In this document: positions 46,790-56,769 of the stretch, piece by piece
Position numbering within the stretch: the first letter of the stretch is position 1
Layout of the letters: each line of letters starts with the position of its first letter
Source of the DNA: Ancylostoma caninum
Lineage: Eukaryota; Nematoda; Chromadorea; Rhabditida; Ancylostomatidae
Reading direction: 5' to 3'
Assembly: GCA_037903475.1 (NCBI GenBank)
Contig: JBAJFG010000314.1
Location: forward strand, 620,001-684,000
DNA: 64,000 bases
The notes under the pieces: model-generated
Database searches by the model: none
What the model was told of the DNA's origin: nothing
Seen by the model: the letters and a program-made list of their open reading frames with translations, nothing else
Position numbers and translations under genes: made by a program

Positions 46790-47364
46790 CTGAAAGCATT
46801 GATGCGCAAGTCAAATTTGCGTCCTGTTGCTATATGCTAGACAGAGGTAAAGCTTACCACTTTAAAAACGTGTCTGAAAATGGTGTCGCTGATGAACACC
46901 ACTCTGCGTGACTAACCCATCCCGGATTGTGTCTTCCACAGTTGGTCCTTTTTTTTTCAACCAAACTGCACATGCCATTTTTACCATTCCTTGTTGAGTT
47001 CTCATGTTCGCATTGGAAGTTATTGGCATTGCTATGATTTACCTCATGTCAGTTCAGCTTCTTTTCTTTTTTCAATATTGTATGTCACATTTTCGTTTTT
47101 CGATCTCTTCTCTTTGGTCACACCACCGTTATTCGGTGAAGTCTCCACGAGTTTTTTGATTCTTCTAATCAAACGTTTTGCTTAACAACGTTTCTCCGAT
47201 ACTTTTGTTGAATGTTTCGATATCTCATTGTCAGTTTCTTTTTTGAGTTTCCTTTCCTCTTGTCTGACATTTTGAGGGAGTCACGAATGTTATTCTTTCC
47301 GTGAAGTTTTCGTTCTCCTTCTAATAAAATGAAGGTACATGATATCACAATTCATGTCCACTGA

Positions 47365-48802
47365 TATCGACCTCCTCTGGAAGGGTTATTAATTACAGTT
47401 ACAAATCTCCAAGTATACACTCAAACTACAGAATCAGCTTCATGCAATAGTAAAAATGTTGTTTATTGTATTACATGTACAGAGTGTGGTTGCCAATATG
47501 TGGGAATTACACAAAGAAAACTTAAACAACGTGTTAATGAACATTTACTAAATATTAGAAGGAAGAACACCAATAATTATTTATACTCACATTTTACATA
47601 TAAATGTAATAGAGCACATATTCTAGTCTCCATTCCAGACAATTTTATGGATAACACTGATAAAAATGTATTAATGTCCAAGGAACTATTTTGGATTAAA
47701 TTGTTAATAACAGCTTATCCTTTTGGAAATAACGACAACATACATAACTATGGCAATGTTTCGAACATTGAAAATCCCCTCACATTTCGACCTAGTCATC
47801 CTTATTTCTCTTTAAAAGTTACTAAACATAGGACTAGAAATAGGCGTAAACGTTATAAATGTGTACAAAATGGAAATAGATCAGAAATAAAAACAATACC
47901 TATGTCAAACTTCAAAAACCACTTCATAGAATTCATTAAACACAATAATGATTTTCGTTCACTCAAACAATACATATATTCGATTAGTAAAAATAAAATA
48001 AATAAACTTATACAATATACTTTTGAACAAAATTTTTTGTCAGAGATACCTATAGATCAAAAACATTATTTATTATGCTTGCTATGTAAATTTCATTTCC
48101 GAAACTCCTTCAAAAAACCAAAAAGTCCATATAATAACTATTGTAACCTTCCCACTTTCTATATCCATAATATTTTGGATAATATTAATATTAACAAAAT
48201 ATTGAATAATAGTACAATTAAATCTATAATTACTAACAACTCCAAAACTACATACATACCATTTAGAATAGTATATAATTATGCACCACCACTATCAACA
48301 AAAGTATTTAACTATAATCATACTCTAAGGAATTTGCATAACGAAAAAGCCGTACAAATATTAGCTAATAGATGTGAATGTGAAAAAGAAATCTATAGAC
48401 CTTTCATTGACCAACATCATAAACATATTATTACAGGAAATTTGAATGTGTTAATGTCTTATAGAAATATTAAATAAAGGAACAAAATTTCGTTCTACAC
48501 CTAAACTTAGTAAACAACAGCTACATGAATGGATTTACGCTACCGTTTCAAAATATTTAGAAGTGATAAAATCCCGTTACAAATTGAAATCTGAACATTT
48601 AACAATTATTGACTCTTTTATAAAACATAAACTATATATAAAACTCAAACCAAAATTTTATCGTAATCTCTCTACAACTACTATTACACTGAGTGATAGA
48701 GACCTGATGATAATCAAAAAACTACAACAACATTTTATATTTTGTCCAGTGGATAAAGTTAGTTGCAATTATGCCATTATCTGCAAAAAATTCTACATAT
48801 AA
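47365..48802 (+). pseudogene. Permuted Penelope-like element, copy 1: N-terminal GIY-YIG plus middle region, 3'-truncated
   Basis: Frame open from 47365 to a stop at 48475-48477 without interruption. GIY-YIG at 47457-47745: NVVYCITCTECGCQYVGITQ, RKLKQRVNEHLLNIRR, catalytic-side KELFWIKLLITAYPFGNND. Then, in the same frame, the middle region: NPLTFRPSHPYFSLK, CLLCKFHF, NLPTFYIHNILDNININKIL, and a Cys/His block RCECEKEIYRPFIDQHHKHI with ITGNL. After a +1 shift the frame continues as LNKGTKFR...VSKYLEVIKSRYKL and FCPVDKVSCNYAIICKKFY to 48802, where it decays before the RT core. The nuclease is upstream of the RT region, the reverse of canonical Penelope order and like the permuted Naiad/Chlamys group. 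Strongly AT-rich, unlike its surroundings. Confidence 0.85.
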
Positions 48803-49040
48803 AAATCGAATACAATTAACTAAATATAAATTATTAACTATGGATTATGACAATATTACAATCGAATGCTCATACTTAAAATGTTTGCATAAAAATAACT
48901 TCATAAAAATGAAATATGGAATGTAGTATACCAGCTATAATCATTTGTTTCAATTTTACTCTCCTCCTCCATCGTGTATACATATTTTATTTTATTTATT
49001 TTATTTATTTACATATGTTATTCATTGTTACTTGTTTATC

Positions 49041-49429
49041 TTATACTCCACTAGATAAGTCCCATTCATCCTTTATTGTAATCATTGCCCTTAGTTGCTT
49101 TCGCATAGCATAGCTCATTTCTTCATGACAGCCAATACTACATGGTCGTGGTTTCATTTCTCCCTCGTTCAATGCAGGATATTGGCGATGGCAAATTGTA
49201 ACAGTGGTGTCGGCCGTGGGTTCATTTACTGCCATATTCGTGTTCAGCATATTGAGGAACCCCTGGAGACATGACCCCAGCGACTCCTGAGCAAAAATGG
49301 CAAGAAGGCAGTGGTATCGATATAATCGAGAGGTCTGTCGAGAACCCCGGATGAAGAGTGGCCTATTACCTCCACCGGCCCGAAGGGGATGTGCATGCAA
49401 AATTTGGTCTGCGTCGGTTCACCCTCCAT
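49041..49429 (-). CDS. Unrecognised two-exon (or more) gene
   Basis: Exon 49429-49370 (MEGEPTQTKFCMHIPFGPVE) ends at GAG|GTAATA. Exon 49286-49041 follows TTGCTCAG in phase and reads SLGSCLQGFLNMLNTNMAVN, TADTTVTICHRQYPALNEGE, KPRPCSIGCHEEMSYAMRKQ and LRAMITIKDEWDL then TAA; together about 102 residues. A further upstream exon (ASWIIVGGAYTLKKMDLVLD, about 49493-49555) is possible, but its phase does not fit. Several Cys/His are present without a pattern I recognise. Same strand as 46080-46789, inside the 8.1-kb inverted-repeat segment. Confidence 0.45.
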
Positions 49430-49890
49430 GATTTCTATTCATTAGTACGTACACCCAAACTTTCACTTTTGTGTATACGAACTTACCCATCCAGGACGAG
49501 GTCCATCTTCTTGAGAGTATATGCACCGCCGACAATAATCCAGCTAGCGTGCAAATAAAATGAACTATACTTCATTCAGTATAATTCTGGTTATCTCACA
49601 TATCGCGATCACTGTCTTATAATGACACTGATATTCACACATTATTTACACCCCATTCATTTGTTTCAAACATTATTAATTGGTCACATATAAATATGTA
49701 ATAGATTATATCTACATAAACATCTATACAAGCCTATCTATTTAACATAAATGTTAATACTTTAGCATCCAAATAAGGTTGCTATGTTTTTACAGTATTT
49801 TCTATTCTCACAATTTATATGACTATAATTCCAGTTCTATACAAAAATATACCAAATTTAAAAATTTACACATTCACGAAGTTTCTTCTA

Positions 49891-49968
49891 CCTTACTGAT
49901 GAGTGCAGGAAGAAACTTATTACAATGATTAGTTTTCGTATAAGGATAGTGCACGAAACGAAGACTAA
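49891..49968 (+). ncRNA. Hammerhead-like ribozyme motif, copy 1 (permuted strand order)
   Basis: CCTTA-CTGATGA-GTGCA at 49891-49907; about 21 nt later TTAGTTTTCGT-A-TAAGG at 49929-49945; then GTGCAC-GAA-ACGAAGACTAA at 49949-49968. All three strands of a hammerhead junction are present: stem I CCTTA/TAAGG (5 bp), stem II GTGCA/TGCAC (5 bp), stem III 11 bp with one G-U pair, predicted cleavage after GTA (49940). The strands lie in an order that needs a pseudoknot. It follows AT-rich retroelement sequence and precedes the 1.4-kb element at 50019. Confidence 0.6.
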
Positions 49969-50018
49969 ACTGATCCTAAGTCATTTACATATAATTATTC
50001 ACGGTGAACAGTAGTCAT

Positions 50019-51439
50019 CTCAGGCAATAACACAGGGCGACCCGATGGCGAAATCGGCCCGAGCGGGCCACCCGAGCTACCAAGAAAGTGGGCGTGGCCT
50101 GTTACAGGGCGACCCGAGGGAATTAATTGAACCCTCGGGCGACCCGAAGGTATAACACGAGGCACCGGGCAAGCCGAGCTCATGATATGAACTCACCGGG
50201 TGAGCCGAGGGAATGCTAAAAATTACGGGGCGACCCGAGGTTCAGTATTGTGGAATCTAAGGCATATAAAAACATCTTCACTGACACATTAGGAAAAAAG
50301 ATATTCATACCAATGCGGCGCAAAGCTGCGTGAGAGTATCTTTTTGATTCGTTCGCTAACATTTTCTTGATATTTGGAGTTTTCAAATATTTATGAGCAC
50401 TTCTACTCTTGTAGGCGATTTGGCAAGAAATTCGGAAGTGTAGGAATTAAAGTACTTGTTTGCAGCTGTTTTCTGTAGGTTTTCAAAAAGTGGCCTTTAG
50501 GGAGAAAAACCAATTAAATTCTTCGGAATGAAAAGTCTCCAACGAATAAATTCTTTGTTGCTCGCAAAATTTGAACAAAAATTATGCTTATTGTGATGTG
50601 AACTATTGAACACCCAAAAACCAAAAAAGAATGAAATTGACCCTTAATGAAGCGTAGGAACCTTCAGTGTTTGGTGCCCACTCGCTGTGCCGCATCATGT
50701 TTTGCTCGGTGCTCTGATTGCCCGCGTACCCATACATTTCGTATTTTGTATCCGCACATTTTTTTTTTACATTTTTTCGCATAATTGTCCCCATCCTCGA
50801 TTGGTCTTCTCGTGTGGGATGATCAACTAATCTGACCCCACTGCACGTACAGTTAACGAGCAGATGCAAAGTGTTGAAAGCTTGAACTGCTATGAAGATA
50901 AATTACTGCTCTTCGAATTTCTCCCTACGTTAGTAACGCGTTCACAATGGATTGCGGTGGACCGGTAACACATTAATCACAGCAACAGACCCGCACATCT
51001 CGCAAGGCAGACCTCCACGATCCCGATGTTTGCTAGAGGAGTGCTGACGAGAACATGGTTGAGATCAGAAGAATGAGGTGTGTCGACACGAATGGCCGAG
51101 TGGATAAGAAGGCGGATTTCCAGGACAGAATTCTGTGTGAAGGCAGGTTCGAATCCTGAGGGTGAAGAAGGCTGCGATGAAGCATTGGGTGGTGGTTGAA
51201 AAGTTTGCATTTTCCTTTTCGGACATTCCAGTGTTGAAATCTCTGTGTCTCCAAGCTGCCACGGGCATATACGCGCAGGCAGGGTTGATTTTAACTTTAA
51301 CTGCCAGTTACTAACTTTGAAGTGCGGGTGAGCCGACAGCATTTACAGTGCGACCCGACGGCCATTTCAGAGCGACCCGAGGATAACGCGTCGGGTCACC
51401 GGCTAATCGCCGTCGGGTAGCCCTGTGTTATTGCCTGAG
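50019..51439. mobile_element. 1.4-kb TIR element with CTCAGGCAATAACACAGGGC ends
   Basis: The ends are CTCAGGCAATAACACAGGGC and its exact inverse, with AT directly outside both (50017-50018, 51440-51441). GGGCGACCCGA-type motifs repeat subterminally, five or more on the left and three on the right, a likely transposase-binding array. It carries a tRNA-like sequence but no transposase. It is nested within the 44449-52561 segment and shares its CTCAGGCA terminus. Confidence 0.85.
51090..51172 (+). pseudogene. tRNA-like sequence (Leu/Ser type), nonfunctional
   Basis: A-box ATGGCCGAGTGGATAAGAAG and a perfect B-box GGTTCGAATCC at the distance typical of a long-variable-arm tRNA, with CAGAATTCTG as a possible variable hairpin. 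The expected acceptor ends do not pair and the anticodon stem is poor, so this is a relic or a SINE head. It sits inside the 1.4-kb TIR element. Confidence 0.5.
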
Positions 51440-52380
51440 ATCAAAGACTGCACCCGGTCAGATTGAATTAGCTGGCCACAAACGCTTCAGAGGAGGAAGA
51501 TGGGGTGGGGGAGGGGGTCAGAAAGTAATAGGTAGTTGCGCGGCGATGCAAAAACTGGTCGTGATGGTAGTGAAAAGAGAATTCATAGCAGCGATTTGTC
51601 ACTGAATGCTGCTTTTAAGAATCGTGCAGTAACTGAAGCCAGAAAAAAGAGATATGAGGAGTGGAATTTGCAATATGTACACGAGGAAATTTCAAAAAGT
51701 TTCGCGTAGAAATGACCACTTCCGCTCGGGAAGGTAAAGGATAAGACTAATAGATACGAGAGGGATAGGAAAATTGAGAACGGCCAAAGTGGAATGACAC
51801 AACTTTGTCGACGCCAATTTCGAATTTTGTGTTTGTCCGCCAGACGTGTCTTTTCAGGTTGACAGGTCGATAGGGATGAGCGGACAGCCAGGCACGCGTA
51901 TTCGGTATCGCACTTGGTCAGTTTTGGTGCAGCGGTCAGCCCAGTTTCGGTGAGCACTTTGCCCGACAGTCATAACTTGGTGCTCCGGTAAGCCCGGTTT
52001 TAGTGCGCAGCTAGCCCGACCATCATTATTTGGTACCCCGGTCAGTCTGGTGTTTTTGTCTGAGCAATTGCTTTTGCGCCGTGGAAAACTCGTCCGCGCG
52101 CGAACACGACCAGGCGTGTTCGCAACGAATGTTACATTTTTTTTCTGCAAGTAAGCCATGATTGCCTGTGTTTATTTCACGTTTATGATGTGCTGAGTCT
52201 GTACTTCATCACGCACAGCTCAGCTCGGAGTTGAGGATTTCAGCTCCTGCTGCCCTTAAGATAGATTAGGAAAACTTGCGTTCCTCCATTAAAAGATGAT
52301 GCTGCTTCTCAAGAACAGATAAGGTTAAATGAACTCAGAGTTCTCACTGCTCTCTAGTGATTGTCGCTTGTATATCATCT
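51440..52380. other. Right arm of the 8.1-kb segment, no gene
   Basis: Minus-strand frames at 51583-52159 are products of repeat sequence. About 51880-52080 contains several GGTCAGYCYRG-type motifs and the inverted counterpart of the left arm. Confidence 0.5.
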
Positions 52381-52783
52381 CATATTATCATTCCTGCATG
52401 ACCGGAGCCTGCCCGGCATTCCAATCGTGTTGTCGGCCTGACCGATATACCCGCGTCATTTAAACAAATGACCGGGGCCTGCCCGGTTTCGAAAAAGTAA
52501 AGGCCGGGGCCTGCCAGGTACCTCCGCTTTGCTGTCGGCCTGCCCGGTGAAAGTGCCTGAGTATGCGTAATTGTCTGTTGCATACCGTTAACCGTTCAGT
52601 TCATTAAAGAATGAGATTGAATGCAGCTTAGCGTATTATTGACTCGAACTGGGTGGTGCATGGCCGGTCAACAAAAGGCCAGCAAAAGTGCAATGTGCAA
52701 AAACAGATCAGGCGCATGAGGCAAGCCCATAATGCATGCATGTGAGATGGGAGAGCTTAACGGGAAAGTGCATTAGCGGCTGG

Positions 52784-53165
52784 TATATGAAGGTGGTGCA
52801 CCTGTGAAAACACAACATTAGCTGCTAGAGGGCCCCCTAGGGCATTTCCTAACGCCATACACCTAAGTATTTCTGCCTTGCATTCGTTGGGTTTTCCCAT
52901 TGGCAAGTCGCGGCCATAGTGGTTAGTCGTATTTTCGTTATTTCACATTTCATGCGATGAAATCGACCTAGGGTAATACTGCGCTCTTCCTATCCTTGGT
53001 CCGGTTGATTTGAACTACTACTGTATTTATCTGTATTCTCGATGCAGTCTGCTAGTGAAATACTAGCAAAGGATGCGATGGAATTGTTGATTCACATCAC
53101 TCAGGAGGTGGAGGAGCGCGTGTCCCCACGGCCCAGACGAATCAGATCCCAATGGCTCAAACAAC
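52784..53165. repeat. 382-bp direct repeat, left copy (flanks retroelement copy 2)
   Basis: Begins TATATGAAGGTGGTGCACCT and ends TCAAACAAC; the second copy, 56272-56653, has the same length with about ten substitutions and no indels. The start of a small ORF (MQSASEILAKDAMELL...) lies in it and is cut off where the retroelement begins at 53166. Confidence 0.95.
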
Positions 53166-55481
53166 AACCCACTCACACACAACCCCAAGCATCCATATTT
53201 TAATTTTAAAATAATAAAGAAAAGGAAAAGAGGTAATAAGAGAACCGATGCACGTAAAGCAACCAAGGTTACTATCAATCAAGAAATCTCTAATATTATA
53301 AACTTTTTGAACAATAATGACAATATAACTGCCATTAGAAGATATATATACTCTTTGAATAAAAAGGTTATAAGAAAACTTATTCAACTTTGTTATGATT
53401 CTGAATTTATTGATAACTTTTCTTCACATAAGAAACGTACAATTTTGTGTCTACTATGTAAGTTCCATTTTGACAATGACTTTGACTACAAATATACTAA
53501 TAATAAAAGAGACTTTAATAACTTCTGCAATATGCCTACTTTATACTTGTGTAATATATTAAATCACATCAACATTAACAGAATCCTTAACCATAAAGAA
53601 GTAATTGATTACATTAGTAATCACACAAATAAACCTGTGGTCCCATTTAAAGTTTCCTGCACTTACTATCCACCTATTTCTAAGTTTGTCTTTAATTACA
53701 ACAAAACTTTGAGAGGTATAACCGATCAAGAATTAGTGCAACTCGTTAAGAAACCATGTATTTGTGAACAGCAACGATATCGTAGTTACATAGACTCACA
53801 TCATAACCATATTATAACAGGTGATCTCGACATTTTGAATAATTAAGATGTAATACAACTCCTAAGTAAAGGTACAAGATATCGTGCCACACAACGATTA
53901 AACAAAACCGTTATCCTTAAGTGGATTAGAGAAACAGTCGATAAATATTCACAAGTTATAAAATCAAAATATAAATTTGTTACACCTCATGTGGATACCG
54001 TTTCCAGACTTATAAAGAAAAATCTTCTGAAAAGATTCGAACCATATTTGTATCATAGCTATTTTATTAATGATGATAATTCGCTTGGATCTATTCTACA
54101 AGAAGTCAAAAAACTACATGTAAACTTCGTATTCTGTCCATTGGAGAAAGATAGTAACAACTATGGCATCATCTGTAAAAAATTCTACCTTCATACTATA
54201 ATGAATGAAAAGGGATTGTACCTAGAAAACAATTCCCTGTACTCTACCTACACCAACAACACTTATGAATCATACGATAAGATGACAGTAACAGAAATTA
54301 TTTCTAAACATTATCATTTTATGTTGGCCCATAAACCTAACACTTTACCCAGACGTACCCTTCCCTTAATATACGGCATACCCAAACTACATAAACGTCC
54401 TATCAAGTTTCGATTTATCACAGGAGCTGCTAATAGTAGTACAAAACCACTAGCTTTGGAACTCACTAGAATCTTCACTTTTATTAAAACACATTTCGAG
54501 ACATACATCAATGCTATCAAGAATAGGAAGAGTAACTTCATAGGATATTGGTCCATAAACGATATAAATATAAGTGATAGGCTTACTCATATCAAGTACA
54601 GCTCTACTAAACTTTTCTCTGCCGACTTTACAAATATGTTCACTCGTCTTCCTCATAACGTTATTCTTAATAATATTAAAGAAATCCTTAAGCTTTGTTT
54701 TAAGAACGCTGGTAAAACGTACATTGCCAGTAATAGATATAATACAGTATTCTATACTGACAACTGCATATCTGAGACATATAACTACTACAATTTGGTT
54801 GACATCCTTTATTTGATAGAATACCTGCTTGATAATAGCTTCTGTGTCCTTGGCGATCACGTTTTCAAGCAAAACATTGGAGTGCCCCAAGGCGGTAACT
54901 TCAGCCCATTACTAGCGGATTTGACACTATCTTATTTTGAATATCAATATTCCATCAGTAATATACCTTATGGAAACAAGTTCACACCGTTTCGATACAT
55001 GGACGATTTACTCATTATACACAACTTGGATACCCCACAAATAGTAAATATACTTGAACAAGTTTACAAAAATATTCTGGAATTACAACCCACACATATT
55101 AGTAGCTATAAGTGTAATTACCTAGATCTGGATATAAGTATAAATGATAATAAAGTTGTAACAAAGATGTACAATAAAACAGATAACTTCGGCTTCCATA
55201 TAAAAAGATTCCCGCACATGGACTCTAACATAACATTACAAATCAAGAAAGCTACAATGTACACAGAATCCCTTCGCATAGCTAGAACGTGTAAACTTGT
55301 AGCGGATTTTATTAGTAGAGTTAAGCTCACTAAACAATGTCTCTATGAACACGGATATTCAAAGTCTTTAGTAGAGGCGTGCTTACTTGAATGTATATTC
55401 AAAAACAGGTTTATCATTTATAAATATAGTTTAGGTAATAGTAATAAGAACATTAAGTATTTCATCAGTAACATTTTATAA
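53166..55481 (+). pseudogene. Permuted Penelope-like element, copy 2: middle region and reverse transcriptase, 5'-truncated
   Basis: The element starts directly at codon Pro of PLTHNPKHPYFNFK, homologous to NPLTFRPSHPYFSLK just after the nuclease of copy 1. Middle region: CLLCKFHF, NMPTLYLCNILNHININRIL, Cys/His block CICEQQRYRSYIDSHHNHII with TGDLDIL. A TAA at 53844-53846 follows; the same frame then continues to 55481. RT landmarks: LPLIYGIPKLHKRPIKFRFI, motif A LFSADFTNMF (near 54617), motif B NIGVPQGGNFSPLLADLTL (near 54876), motif C FRYMDDLLII (near 54992), then CNYLDLDISI and IKRFPHMDSN. All RT catalytic residues are present. No C-terminal GIY-YIG follows; the frame ends soon after LGNSNKNIKYFISNIL. 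AT-rich. Its 3' region to 56271 carries hammerhead-like motifs. Confidence 0.9.
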
Positions 55482-55640
55482 GATATTTCTTCCCTTCCTA
55501 CTATTCCTGCTTCATTTATTTCCGCAGTCTCTGTTCCTATGCGCAATAAGATCTACTTTGATCATCGATATCCAGGATACTCGTTCGATAACACTCTCTG
55601 TCTCTGCGCTCTGACCTTTTTGAAGTGAGGAAATGAGAAA

Positions 55641-55731
55641 GGAAATGAGTGCAGGAGGAAACTTGGAGCAACAAAATTATTTTAGTTTTCGTATAAGGAT
55701 AGTGCACGAAACGAAAACTAAAATATATAAG
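55641..55731 (+). ncRNA. Hammerhead-like motif, copy 2 (catalytic strand decayed)
   Basis: TTTTAGTTTTCGT-A-TAAGG at about 55679-55697 is followed by ATA and GTGCAC-GAA-ACGAAAACTAAAA, so stem III and the cleavage strand are intact. The CTGATGA strand is changed to AAATGA-GTGCAG at 55643-55652. It lies 160 nt after the RT stop of copy 2. Probably inactive. Confidence 0.5.
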
Positions 55732-56156
55732 TAACAATCTTTAAATCAATGTGTTCATAGCACTTTAAAATTGTATATAAGCGTTTCTGGAACAATCCTT
55801 GTCATTATTTGCTCCAATTCTTATCCTTGAACAAACATCCTTTCTTTCATCCTTCTATTCATTGTTTAGCCGCTCCCAGTCATGTTACCTATCGATTCCT
55901 TCGTTTTTAAACCGTCACCGCGGTCGTGTCGTTTACGTTGGATGTTATTTTAACATTCTTTTCTAGGATCTTCACTAGTTTTATTATTCCTATTCTATTA
56001 CTCTACTACTATTCCTATTCTATTGCTATTATTCCTAGTCTTCAACTATTTTCTTCTACTATTTATTCTACTATTCTGCTGATGTCGACAACTTTTTCTT
56101 CCTGACAGGTTAGTTCTGTTTATCTTCTCTTTTAAGTTTTGTTTTGGCCATCCCTC

Positions 56157-56234
56157 CCTTACTGATGAGTGCAGGGGATGGCCGAAACTTTTAGTTTAGT
56201 TTCCGTATAAGGTGTGCACGAAACGGAAACTAAA
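56157..56234 (+). ncRNA. Hammerhead-like ribozyme motif, copy 3 (permuted strand order)
   Basis: CCTTA-CTGATGA-GTGCA at 56157-56173; TTTAGTTTCCGT-A-TAAGG at 56195-56212; one T; GTGCAC-GAA-ACGGAAACTAAA at 56214-56234. Stem III is a perfect 12 bp, and relative to copy 1 an A-U pair has become G-C on both sides, a compensatory change. Predicted cleavage is after GTA (56207). It ends 37 nt before the end of retroelement copy 2. Confidence 0.65.
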
Positions 56235-56271
56235 CACATATGCATTTTTTTCTCTGTTCTCTTGTTTATTT

Positions 56272-56653
56272 TATATGAAGGTGGTGCATCTGTGAAAACA
56301 CAACATTAGCTGCTAGAGGGCCCCCTAGGGCATTTCCTAACGCCATACACCTAAGTATTTCTGCCTTGCATTCGTTGGGTTTTCCCATTGGCAGGTCGGG
56401 GCCATAGTGGTTAGTCATATTTTAGTTACTTCACATTTCATGCGATGAAATCGACCTAGGGTAATACTGCGGTCTTCCTATCCTTGGTCCGGTTGATTTG
56501 AACTACTACTGTATTTATCTGTATTCTCGATGCAGTCTGCTAGTGAAATACTAGCAAGGGATGCGATGGAATTGTTGATTCACATCACTCAGGAGGTGGA
56601 GGAGCGCGTGTCCCCACGGCCCAGACGAATCAGATCCCAATGGTTCAAACAAC
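56272..56653. repeat. 382-bp direct repeat, right copy
   Basis: Second copy of 52784-53165. It flanks the 3106-bp retroelement insertion exactly, as a very long target-site duplication or a duplication linked to insertion would. Here the small ORF that begins in it continues intact. Confidence 0.95.
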
Positions 56654-56757
56654 AAGAAGCGGATCTGGCTGTAATGCCAGTTGATGAGATCATCGAGGAA
56701 TTCGCCAGGCTTTATCGCCTCTCCGAGCTTATACAAAGCCTGACACGTCACCCTTAG
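56530..56757 (+). CDS. Unrecognised 75-residue ORF interrupted in its other copy
   Basis: Reads MQSASEILARDAMELLIHIT, EVEERVSPRPRRIRSQWFKQ, QEADLAVMPVDEIIEEFARL and ends LSELIQSLTRHP. Predicted mostly helical. The first 41 codons are duplicated at 53043-53165, where the retroelement interrupts them. It is the presumed target locus. No family recognised; it may be an exon of a larger gene or TE. Confidence 0.4.
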   Translation: MQSASEILARDAMELLIHITQEVEERVSPRPRRIRSQWFKQQEADLAVMPVDEIIEEFARLYRLSELIQSLTRHP

Positions 56758-56769
56758 CTACTGGATAGC

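Larger units (their letters stand above)
44449..52561. mobile_element. 8.1-kb segment bounded by CTCAGGCA inverted repeats
   Basis: The left end CTCAGGCACTTCCACCGGGT and the inverted right end CTCAGGCACTTTCACCGGGC match at 17 of 20 positions; TA lies directly outside both (44447-44448, 52562-52563). Homology continues inward as long arms: about 45229-45400 is inverted relative to about 52083-52262 (including GCGAACACGCCTGG, TCGCGCGCGGACGAG and CAGACTCAGCACATCATAAA). Subterminal CCGGGCAGGCC and GACTGACCGG motifs repeat in both arms. Inside lie two unrecognised minus-strand genes, a Penelope-like copy and a 1.4-kb element with related ends. No transposase was identified, so the superfamily is open; part of the length is later insertion. 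Confidence 0.7.

Noticed and set aside
51090..51172. Functional tRNA-Leu or tRNA-Ser
   Set aside because: A and B boxes are good, but the acceptor stem does not pair and the anticodon arm is poor.
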